Shown: one piece after another, positions 1 through 5,399 of the stretch
How the letters are laid out: every line of letters starts with the position of its first letter
Position numbering within the stretch: the stretch's first letter is position 1
Notes under the pieces: generated by a model
What the model was told of the DNA's origin: nothing
What the model saw: only the letters and a program-made list of their open reading frames with translations
Database searches by the model: none
Position numbers and translations under genes: made by a program
Assembly (NCBI GenBank): GCA_964544345.1
Contig: CAZJBT010000041.1
Coordinates: forward strand, 1-15,584
DNA: 15,584 nt
From: CAKTOF01 sp964544345
GTDB lineage: Bacteria; Bacillota; Clostridia; Oscillospirales; Oscillospiraceae
Reading direction: 5' to 3'

Positions 1-1876
1 CATTACCGCCAGTCATGGTCAACTCACCAGCTCTGATCTCAATACCGGTCGGGCCAGTAATGTCACCACCAGAGATGTCCAGCGTACCGTACTGCGGATG
101 ATAAATTGCCGTACCAGTTTCACCGGTAGACTTAATCTCGCCGTCTGTAATGGTGATTTTCGTACCGCTGTAATTACTACTAGCACTATAAGTACCATTG
201 CCAGCGATAGCAAAGCTCGTTCCTTCTATCGTACCGCCGTTGACGGCCAATTCAGCGCCTTTGCCCCACAGAGTAACGCCCCACACCGCCGAAATCTTCG
301 CATCGCCGGAAACCGTCACCTTCACGGGATAGGCATCCTTGTTTTCAAGTGTTTCTCCGTCTTTCAGAGCCGCCATGTTGCCTTCAATATCAATGCCGGA
401 AGCGGTTCCTTTAATTGTTCCGCCCGAGATGTCCACGACAACCGTATTATCCTTATCGCTATTGGCGCAAACAATTCCGTAGTAACCAGACAACGTGCCC
501 GACTTCACGGTCAACGCCCCATTGGTCAGCACAGGATAGCCTGCATAGGTCACTTCTTTGCCGGTGCTATCCGTTCCCTTGAAATTTGCACTATAAATTT
601 GACCTTTTTGCTCTGTTCCAGTATCTTGGATGGTCAGGGCGGCTCCCTGGTAGACGCCAATCAGCCAGCTTTTCCTATTTCCGTCGCCCCGGGTAACAGA
701 GCAGTCGTTTAGATCCAGTGTAATCTCATTGCTGACAATAACACTTGTAGACAGCGCAACATCCGCCAGCAGCGTCACAGTGTCGCTATCAGTAGCGGCG
801 GCGATGGCGCCGGCCAAAGTCTTGTAATATGTACCGCTGATCTCGGCAACTGCATCCTCTTCGGTGCGTTCAACGACTACAGTTTTACCATCCTCGTCAG
901 TCGTCGTTGTCACTGTATCAGCCAGATAGTCTTCATCAATTTCCTCAGAGAACGTACCGCCGGAGATAACGGGATCACAAGGATAGTTCTCATCCGTGCT
1001 GACAGTTCCGTTAAACTCACCGCCAGTGATGGTGAAACTGCCCCCGGAACTTGTACCCACGCCATAACCGTACAATTGACCATTACCATCATTGGAAGCA
1101 GTAAACGTACCGCCATTGATCACCAACTGTCCTTTATCTCCACCGCCCGCAAGATAGCCGTTGGCAATGACAGAGCTAGCAGTATCGTTCACAGTAAAGC
1201 TGCCACCATTGATCGTGGTCTCATTCCAGTTGAGAACAGTAGGGCCCGAAGTATTGGTAAATGTTCCGCCGTCAATGGTCAGCACGCCGTAATCGTCATT
1301 CTTAACGGTGTTCATACCGCCGGAAAGCGTTCCGCTGGTAATGGTCAGATTTGCGGTTTGCCCATCAGAATGTGTTACATTGCAGTCGTTTGTAGAGTTC
1401 CCATACCAGCCGTTGTCAATGCCACTGGAACCCGCATCATTCTGGGTAATCGTGGCGCCATCAATGGACATTGTGCCCAAGTTCTTAATAACATACCATT
1501 TACTTCCCGCAAACGTCCCGCCGTTTAACGCAGCCGTTGCTCCTACTGTGTTAAACAGAGCGCCATGAGCACCTGAAGTGCTGGTATCCTGTACGGTTCC
1601 TGTGCCAATAACCGTCAGTTTACCGCTGTTCGCAATAGTATGAGTAGTACCATCACCAGTCAGCGTATGCCCGTTCAAATTAAGAGTGATCTCCTGATCT
1701 GCCGCAATGGTAATGCTTTCCGTATAATCTTTCTTAAGCGTAATCGTAGCGCCGGATTCCGCCGCAGTGATTTGCGCTTGTAAGGTTTCGTCACCCTCAG
1801 CCGCCAACGCTGTTGTAGGAAGAATACACACCATCATACAAAGCGCCAACAAAATTGCCAAAATACGTTTCTTCAT
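1..1876 (-). CDS. Secreted right-handed beta-helix surface protein, C-terminus cut by window edge
   Basis: The reading frame is open from an ATG at 1874-1876 to the window edge, giving 625 residues and no stop. A strong AAAGGAGGAG ribosome-binding site lies just upstream. The N-terminus is a clear signal peptide (MKKRILAILLALCMMVCILP, then TTALA, cleavage near residue 25-26). The rest is low-complexity beta-helix rungs of the type NGGTF, SGGTI, DGGTF and TGGEF, about a dozen in all, rich in Gly, Thr, Ser and Asn. Two related modules are visible. One starts near residue 30 (TLQAQITAAESGATITL, then EITLNLNGHTL) and the other near 350 (YKTLAGAIAAATDSDTVTLL, then EITLDLNDCSV), joined by an acidic linker at about 310-345. 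No catalytic motif is seen, so an adhesin or other cell-surface structural role is inferred. Any anchoring domain (SLH, LPXTG) would lie beyond the edge. The gene looks more AT-rich than its neighbours. Its upstream region carries an invertible promoter, so expression is probably phase-variable. Confidence 0.85.
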   Translation of the reverse strand, partial: MKKRILAILLALCMMVCILPTTALAAEGDETLQAQITAAESGATITLKKDYTESITIAADQEITLNLNGHTLTGDGTTHTIANSGKLTVIGTGTVQDTSTSGAHGALFNTVGATAALNGGTFAGSKWYVIKNLGTMSIDGATITQNDAGSSGIDNGWYGNSTNDCNVTHSDGQTANLTITSGTLSGGMNTVKNDDYGVLTIDGGTFTNTSGPTVLNWNETTINGGSFTVNDTASSVIANGYLAGGGDKGQLVINGGTFTASNDGNGQLYGYGVGTSSGGSFTITGGEFNGTVSTDENYPCDPVISGGTFSEEIDEDYLADTVTTTTDEDGKTVVVERTEEDAVAEISGTYYKTLAGAIAAATDSDTVTLLADVALSTSVIVSNEITLDLNDCSVTRGDGNRKSWLIGVYQGAALTIQDTGTEQKGQIYSANFKGTDSTGKEVTYAGYPVLTNGALTVKSGTLSGYYGIVCANSDKDNTVVVDISGGTIKGTASGIDIEGNMAALKDGETLENKDAYPVKVTVSGDAKISAVWGVTLWGKGAELAVNGGTIEGTSFAIAGNGTYSASSNYSGTKITITDGEIKSTGETGTAIYHPQYGTLDISGGDITGPTGIEIRAGELTMTGGN

Positions 1877-1908
1877 TGTATTCGCTCCTCCTTTTTCTCA
1901 ATAGACGT

Positions 1909-1931
1909 CCGGTTCTGGAAACCAGAACCGG
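1909..1931. repeat. Hairpin in the leader of the surface-protein gene
   Basis: Perfect 10-bp arms CCGGTTCTGG (1909-1918) and CCAGAACCGG (1922-1931) enclose a 3-base loop. It lies 32 bp upstream of the surface-protein start, in what would be its 5' leader. There is no T-run on either side, so it is not a typical intrinsic terminator. Confidence 0.7.
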
Positions 1932-1932
1932 T

Positions 1933-1952
1933 GCAAAGGGGTACCCCTTTGC
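1933..1952. repeat. 20-bp perfect palindrome
   Basis: GCAAAGGGGTACCCCTTTGC is a perfect palindrome one base away from the 1909-1931 hairpin. Together they make a tandem pair of stable stem-loops in the leader of the surface-protein gene. It could be a protein-binding site or an RNA structure; the sequence alone does not decide. The rest of 1877-2082 shows no gene. A weak minus-strand promoter-like pair (TTGCGG, 17 bp, TAAGAT) can be picked out around 1995-2025, but I do not trust it. Confidence 0.65.
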
Positions 1953-2082
1953 CGCCGTTGCCAGCCTGAACGGCGCGGCTGCTTGGCTGTTTCCATCTTA
2001 CCATTTCATTACACATACCGCAATTGATTTTCCTTCTCGAACATCACTTTTGCCGGGCAAGCCTCCCTTCCCGCTTGAGAAC

Positions 2083-2097
2083 GTGTACTTTTGCAAA
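2083..2097 (+). repeat. Left inverted repeat of the inverton
   Basis: GTGTACTTTTGCAAA. Exact reverse complement of 2190-2204; the flanking AAC outside it matches AAG on the other side at two of three bases. Confidence 0.85.
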
Positions 2098-2133
2098 CAC
2101 ATAGAATGACTTGCAAAATTACAAGATTTTCCC

Positions 2134-2162
2134 TTGAAAAAGCTGAAATACATATGTATAAT
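2134..2162 (+). promoter_or_regulatory. Sigma-A promoter inside the invertible segment
   Basis: The -35 is TTGAAA (2134-2139) and the -10 is TATAAT (2157-2162), with an ideal 17-bp spacer, so one base differs from full consensus. It fires rightward, out across the right inverted repeat and into the 3' end of the recombinase gene in antisense. No plus-strand gene follows until 4319. A strong promoter with no sense gene downstream is what an OFF-state invertible promoter would look like. Confidence 0.8.
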
Positions 2163-2189
2163 AGGCTTGCGTAATAAATATCCGGGAAT

Positions 2190-2204
2190 TTTGCAAAAGT
2201 ACAC
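2190..2204 (-). repeat. Right inverted repeat of the inverton
   Basis: TTTGCAAAAGTACAC, the exact reverse complement of 2083-2097. It lies three bases past the stop codon of the serine recombinase. Just inside it, 2187-2196 (AATTTTGCAA) is also the reverse complement of 2111-2120 (TTGCAAAATT). Confidence 0.85.
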
Positions 2205-2207
2205 CTT

Positions 2208-2831
2208 TTAAAACTGGTTTTCTTCCCCGGTTTCCTGCTGTTCACGCTTTATGGCCTTGGCATAGAAGGTGCCAGGCGGCATGCCGCAGGCTTTGGCTGC
2301 TTCGCGGAACGTCATCTTTTTTTCGCGCCAGGCGCGGCGCAGCTCCTCAAAGTTCTCCGGCAGCGGCGCCGGCGGGCGTCCGAAGCGGACGCCGCGCGCC
2401 CGCGCCGCCGCGATGCCCTCCGCTTGACGCTGCCGGATCGCCGCCCGTTCATTCTCCGCGACAAACGAAAGCACTTGCAGGACGATATCGGACAAAAATG
2501 TCCCCATCAGATCCTTGCCGCGCCGCGTATCGAGCAGCGGCATATCCAGCACCACGATATCCACGCCCTTCTCCTTTGTCAGTACGCGCCATTGCTCCAG
2601 GATCTCCCCGTAATTGCGCCCGAGCCGGTCGATGCTTTTGACATACAGCAGATCGTCCCGCCGCAGCCGGCGGAGCAGCCGCTGGTACTGCGGCCGCTGG
2701 AAGTCCTTTCCGGACTGCTTGTCCAGGTAGATGTTCTTCTCCGGGATGCACAGCGTCTGCATCGCGATGCGCTGCCGATCCTCGTTCTGATCCCGCGTGC
2801 TGACACGGATGTAGCCAAACTCCGTACTCAT
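2208..2831 (-). CDS. Small serine recombinase (resolvase/invertase family), likely invertase of the adjacent promoter
   Basis: 207 residues. The N-terminal resolvase catalytic domain (about 1-140) has the nucleophile Ser11 in GYIRVSTRDQ, the conserved Arg9, and the DRLGR motif at 68-72. A long E helix follows (about 115-150, ENERAAIRQRQAEGI, ending GVRFGRP). A C-terminal helix-turn-helix (about 173-195, TFREAAKACGMPPGTFYAKA) would bind DNA. The length is normal for the small Hin/Pin/Tn3-resolvase group. The start at 2831 has a good GAAGGAGG site; an in-frame extension to 2948 would run through a terminator hairpin and is rejected. The known reaction is cut-and-religate recombination through a phosphoserine linkage. 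The family does both resolution and inversion. Its position three bases from an inverted-repeat-bounded promoter favours inversion. Flipping of this segment is inferred, not shown. Confidence 0.9.
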   Translation of the reverse strand: MSTEFGYIRVSTRDQNEDRQRIAMQTLCIPEKNIYLDKQSGKDFQRPQYQRLLRRLRRDDLLYVKSIDRLGRNYGEILEQWRVLTKEKGVDIVVLDMPLLDTRRGKDLMGTFLSDIVLQVLSFVAENERAAIRQRQAEGIAAARARGVRFGRPPAPLPENFEELRRAWREKKMTFREAAKACGMPPGTFYAKAIKREQQETGEENQF

Positions 2832-2855
2832 ATCGATTTCGCCTCCTTCGGATGT

Positions 2856-2861
2856 ATTGTA
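2856..2861 (-). promoter_or_regulatory. Possible -10 of the recombinase gene
   Basis: TACAAT on the minus strand, 25 bp upstream of the recombinase start. The matching -35 position falls at the edge of the terminator hairpin and is poor, so this would be a weak promoter. Low expression would suit an invertase. Confidence 0.3.
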
Positions 2862-2877
2862 CCCGAATCGAGACAGC

Positions 2878-2914
2878 AAGCGGCCCTCTCCGGCGTTGCC
2901 GGAGAGGGCCGCTT
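2878..2914 (-). terminator. Terminator hairpin after the lysis cassette
   Basis: 17-bp perfect stem (2878-2894 with 2898-2914) with a GTT loop, nine bases past the amidase stop. On the minus strand it is followed by a poor T-tract (TTGCTGTCT); on the plus strand by TTTT. It separates the lysis genes from the recombinase gene and may also stop the rightward antisense transcript from the inverton promoter. Confidence 0.7.
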
Positions 2915-2922
2915 TTCTCGTC

Positions 2923-3600
2923 TCACGCGAGGCCGTTGGCCTCGGCAAAGCGCTGTAGGATGACGGCGAGCGCTTCGCGTGTCAGGGGACTTTGCCACTG
3001 ATAGCCGCCCTTGCCGTTTCCCTTGAAATACCCGCGCTCGACCGCCCAGCGGGCGGCTTCCTGCGCGTAGAGGCTTGCGCCCAGATCCTCTGCCATCTTT
3101 TTTTCCTCCTCCTCCGTCGCGGCGATGCGCGATTTGAAAGATAGCCAAAGCGTCTCATTCTCCACCATCGGCGCAGGGCAGATTTTCCCGGTCACGTCGT
3201 AATGGCGCACGACGTGGTCGGCGTCGATCCCGTATTCCGCCATTTTTTCACGGATCAATTGGACGGCGTTGTCCACCGTTGCATCGAGAAAATAGTAATG
3301 TCCCGCACTGTCAAGCCTTGAGCAAAGCTCAATGCCAATCGAATTGGCGTTCCGGCACGCCGGGTGGACATAGCTCGCTGCGCCGCAGTGCCAGGCCGTA
3401 TCGCCGTCAGCCACCGATTGGCAGCATTCTGTTTCATCGACAAAATAGTGCGACGAGGCTCGCACCGCGTTGTTCGCAAAATAGCGCAGGTTATTCTGCG
3501 CCGTGTCGCCGTTCCCGGCCGTATAATGGATCACCAGGTATTCCACTGCGGCCGTCCTGCCCGGGGCATAGTTACCGGAGGCGCATTGCAAAAACGTCAT
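2923..3600 (-). CDS. N-acetylmuramoyl-L-alanine amidase (phage-type endolysin, Amidase_2)
   Basis: 225 residues. It cleaves the bond between MurNAc and L-Ala in peptidoglycan. The Amidase_2 (T7 lysozyme/PGRP-like) domain spans about 18-150. Probable zinc ligands are His25 (VIHYTAG), His133 (VVRHYDVTGK) and Cys141 (KICPAP), with Lys139 matching the catalytic Lys of T7 lysozyme. A charged linker (ATEEEEKK, about 161-168) leads to a C-terminal segment (about 175-222, EAARWAVERGYFKGNG then SPLTREALAVILQRF) that resembles an SLH-like wall-binding repeat. There is no signal peptide, as expected for an endolysin that needs a holin. The start at 3600 overlaps the holin-like stop by four bases (ATGA), indicating translational coupling. 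A longer in-frame version reads through the holin gene in another frame and is rejected. Confidence 0.9.
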   Translation of the reverse strand: MTFLQCASGNYAPGRTAAVEYLVIHYTAGNGDTAQNNLRYFANNAVRASSHYFVDETECCQSVADGDTAWHCGAASYVHPACRNANSIGIELCSRLDSAGHYYFLDATVDNAVQLIREKMAEYGIDADHVVRHYDVTGKICPAPMVENETLWLSFKSRIAATEEEEKKMAEDLGASLYAQEAARWAVERGYFKGNGKGGYQWQSPLTREALAVILQRFAEANGLA

Positions 3601-3815
3601 TCCGTGCCGCCCTCCTTCCTCTTGTCCGCCGCGTCCGCGACGCGCTGCGTCTGCGTGCCGAAGTAGAACGCGATCACGACCGAAAACACGGTCAGAAACT
3701 CTTGTCCGCTCACCGCGCCGCCGAGCGAGAGCACCGCGAACACACCCGTCAGCACCACGGTCACAATGCTTTTGACCGTCAAAAGATTCGACAGCCGTTT
3801 GATAAAGCTCTCCAT
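3597..3815 (-). CDS. Small holin-like membrane protein
   Basis: 72 residues. Two hydrophobic segments are visible, about 16-33 (SIVTVVLTGVFAVLSLGG) and 39-54 (EFLTVFSVVIAFYFGT), with a basic N-terminus and a charged C-tail (DKRKEGGTE). This size and topology, plus translational coupling to an amidase lacking a signal peptide, support a holin that would let the amidase reach the wall. I do not recognise a specific holin family. The start at 3815 is chosen for the GAAGGAGGG site just upstream. Confidence 0.7.
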   Translation of the reverse strand: MESFIKRLSNLLTVKSIVTVVLTGVFAVLSLGGAVSGQEFLTVFSVVIAFYFGTQTQRVADAADKRKEGGTE

Positions 3816-3835
3816 TGTACCCTCCTTCTTTTCTT

Positions 3836-4129
3836 TTATGCCAGCCGCGCCAGCCAGAACGCGACGAGCCCGGACGCAAGCGCGCCGATCAAACCCGCAA
3901 CCAGCCGATCCCAGAGCCGCCCCGGCCGCGCCTCCGCGGCGGCCAGCTTCGTGTCGAGCGAGCGCACGTCCTCTTTGATGTTGCACTGCTCATTTGCGAT
4001 CACCTCCACTGCCGACGCGAGCCGCTGCAGCGCGTCCGTCTCGGCCTCGAGCGACTTGATGCGGCCCTCGTTTCGGCGGCTGCGCTCATCCAGGCGCGCA
4101 AGCTGCGCCGCAAGCTCTTCTTCCGTCAT
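3836..4129 (-). CDS. XhlA-like coiled-coil membrane protein of the lysis cassette
   Basis: 97 residues. The N-terminal two-thirds (about 2-70) is charged, helical and coiled-coil-like (LARLDERSRRNEGRIKSLEA). A single transmembrane segment closes the protein (about 76-94, LVAGLIGALASGLVAFWLA). This matches the layout of the XhlA (hemolysin XhlA / phage haemolysin) family that accompanies holin and amidase genes; the match is by layout, not a clear sequence signature. The start at 4129 has an AGGAGG site seven bases upstream. The frame stays open to a GTG at 4249, but that start has no ribosome-binding site. The stop is 20 bp before the holin-like start, so the three genes form one operon. Confidence 0.65.
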   Translation of the reverse strand: MTEEELAAQLARLDERSRRNEGRIKSLEAETDALQRLASAVEVIANEQCNIKEDVRSLDTKLAAAEARPGRLWDRLVAGLIGALASGLVAFWLARLA

Positions 4130-4318
4130 GTTTCCGCCTCCTGTATCTGAAATCGGGAAAGCCTTCCCAACCTCAGCGCCCAAAGCGTCCCAGGTTGCCC
4201 GAAACTGTGCAACCCGCGCAAAAATTTCCGGGAGCGCCTGTTTTTTCACATTGTGTTTCGGGATGCATAAACTGTGTTGAGAGCATCCTTGCTTGACTAA
4301 TTTTTAGGAGGTAATCCG

Positions 4319-5173
4319 ATGTCGGATAAGTTTCAATCTACATCCAACTGCGACCTGTCGAACATCCGGGAAGCGGTCTGCATCCACACAAACAAAATAA
4401 TGGACGCATGCCGAGATAAGGACTGCATCGAAGATCTTCGTGTGTTCCTGACGCGGGATTCCCAGGCTGTCATCGACTGCGCGACGACGGTCAAGGCGCG
4501 CTGCGCAGAGCTGCTGCATGTCAACATCGACGTGGAGCCGCTGTCATTCAACGAAGGATTTTTCACGATCGACATTACATTCTTCTACCGCATCATCGCC
4601 GACGCCATCATCGGCGGCACGCGGCCCGGCACCGTCTGCGGCCTGGCCGTGTTCACCAAGCGCGTCGTGCTCTGCGGCGGCGTCGGCTCGGCCAAGATCT
4701 TCTCGAGCATCGCCTGCACGGGCGGGCTGGATCGTCAGGCCATGGCACGCTGCAACAAGCCTATCGCCGTCGTCGAGGTCGTCGATCCGGTGATCCTGTC
4801 CGCTCGCGTGTGCGAGGTGTGCAACTGCAATTGCTGCGAGCCGTGCCTCGGCGAGATCCCCGGCGCGATCTGCGAGTGCTTCGACAACGAGCTGGTGCTC
4901 AGCGGCGAGTCCAAGCGCCTGCTCGTCACGCTCGGTCAGTTTTCCATCATCCGTCTCGAGCGCGAAACCCAGCTCCTCATCCCCAGCTTCGACTACTGCA
5001 TCCCGACGAAGGAGTGCTCGGCATCCCTGTCGTCCGCGACAGAGGATCCGTGCGAGGTGTTCTCCTCCATCGCATTCCCGGTCGACGAGTTCTTCCCCGG
5101 CAATTGCCGGACGACCGGGGTCGCCGGCACCAGCACCGGCACCAGCACCGGCTCCCGCAACTGCGGCTGCTGA
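4319..5173 (+). CDS. Cysteine-rich conserved hypothetical protein with GTST-repeat tail
   Basis: 284 residues, with AGGAGG seven bases before the ATG. It has 24 cysteines (about 8%), including a dense cluster near 165-190 (CEVCNCNCCEPC). There is no signal peptide or membrane segment. The body looks like a folded beta-rich protein with segments such as EDLRVFLTRDSQAVIDCA, FYRIIADAI, FTKRVVLCGG, VVEVVDPVIL, LVTLGQFSIIRLE and FPVDEFFPGNC. The tail is GTSTGTSTGSRNCGC. I have a general memory of similar cysteine-rich proteins in Clostridia without an assigned role. Spore-coat or other disulphide-linked surface material is a guess from composition only. The true tail length is uncertain because the assembly breaks in the repeat. 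It is divergent from the lysis cassette; a weak promoter (TTTTCA, 17 bp, CATAAA, near 4243-4271) may serve it. Confidence 0.75.
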   Translation: MSDKFQSTSNCDLSNIREAVCIHTNKIMDACRDKDCIEDLRVFLTRDSQAVIDCATTVKARCAELLHVNIDVEPLSFNEGFFTIDITFFYRIIADAIIGGTRPGTVCGLAVFTKRVVLCGGVGSAKIFSSIACTGGLDRQAMARCNKPIAVVEVVDPVILSARVCEVCNCNCCEPCLGEIPGAICECFDNELVLSGESKRLLVTLGQFSIIRLERETQLLIPSFDYCIPTKECSASLSSATEDPCEVFSSIAFPVDEFFPGNCRTTGVAGTSTGTSTGSRNCGC

Positions 5174-5178
5174 GCAAA
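5124..5178 (+). repeat. Left copy of the 55-bp sequence flanking the gap
   Basis: Identical to 5279-5333. It covers the end of the GTST-coding repeat, the stop codon and GCAAA. Inside it a 12-bp unit (GGCACCAGCACC) recurs. Confidence 0.9.
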
Positions 5179-5278
5179 NNNNNNNNNNNNNNNNNNNNNN
5201 NNNNNNNNNNNNNNNNNNNNNNNNNNNNNNNNNNNNNNNNNNNNNNNNNNNNNNNNNNNNNNNNNNNNNNNNNNNNNN
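5179..5278. other. Assembly gap (100 N)
   Basis: Exactly 100 N between two copies of the same 55 bases. This is the mark of scaffolding across contig ends that share an unresolved overlap, not real spacing. Any translation through it is meaningless. Confidence 0.97.
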
Positions 5279-5333
5279 CCGGCACCAGCACCGGCACCAG
5301 CACCGGCTCCCGCAACTGCGGCTGCTGAGCAAA
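5279..5333 (+). repeat. Right copy of the 55-bp sequence flanking the gap
   Basis: Same bases as 5124-5178, including a second copy of the cysteine-rich gene's 3' end (TGA at 5325-5327). It probably represents the same genomic bases, or the last repeat unit of a longer tract. Confidence 0.85.
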
Positions 5334-5375
5334 AGCCGCCTTGTCTCACTGGAGACAGGGCGGCTTTCTTTATTT
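5332..5375 (+). terminator. Intrinsic terminator between the cysteine-rich gene and topB
   Basis: 16-bp stem (AAAGCCGCCTTGTCTC, 5332-5347, with 5352-5367, one G-U wobble), loop ACTG, then a T-rich tail (CTTTCTTTATTT). On the minus strand the stem is followed by TTTT, so it can serve both convergent genes. Confidence 0.88.
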
Positions 5376-5399
5376 ATATTTAATCGATATTTATGCAGT

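Larger units (their letters stand above)
2083..2204. other. Candidate invertible promoter segment (inverton), assembled in OFF orientation
   Basis: Seen: 15-bp perfect inverted repeats at 2083-2097 and 2190-2204 (18 bp with one mismatch if extended outward) flank 92 bp of AT-rich DNA. That DNA contains one strong promoter on the plus strand. A serine recombinase gene ends at 2208, and a signal-peptide surface protein starts leftward at 1876. Known: in gut bacteria, DNA invertases flip promoter-bearing segments of this size to switch surface genes on and off. Inferred: as assembled, the promoter points away from the surface gene. Inversion about the centre (2143.5) would place its -10 at about 2125-2130 on the minus strand and start a leftward transcript near 2118, with a leader of roughly 240 nt before the ATG at 1876. 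Confidence 0.8.

Noticed and set aside
98..1568. Plus-strand open frames of 204, 150 and 86 codons
   Set aside because: They are antisense to the continuous minus-strand surface-protein frame, which has a signal peptide, ribosome-binding site and repeated GGTF rungs; the plus-strand frames have none of these.
2083..2204. Ends of an insertion sequence or a plasmid resolution site
   Set aside because: Only 92 bp lies between the repeats, with no coding sequence, and the recombinase is outside them. A resolution site would need directly repeated partners. A promoter enclosed by inverted repeats fits inversion better.
2832..2948. N-terminal extension of the serine recombinase
   Set aside because: It would translate a terminator hairpin and overlap the amidase end. 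The ATG at 2831 has a strong ribosome-binding site and gives the normal family N-terminus.
4130..4249. N-terminal extension of the XhlA-like protein from a GTG at 4249
   Set aside because: The frame is open, but no ribosome-binding site precedes the GTG, while AGGAGG stands correctly before the ATG at 4129. Not fully excluded.
5124..5333. CRISPR-like or tandem-repeat array around the gap
   Set aside because: The two identical blocks are assembly-overlap copies of a gene end with short GTST codon repeats; there are no spacers or repeat-spacer periodicity.
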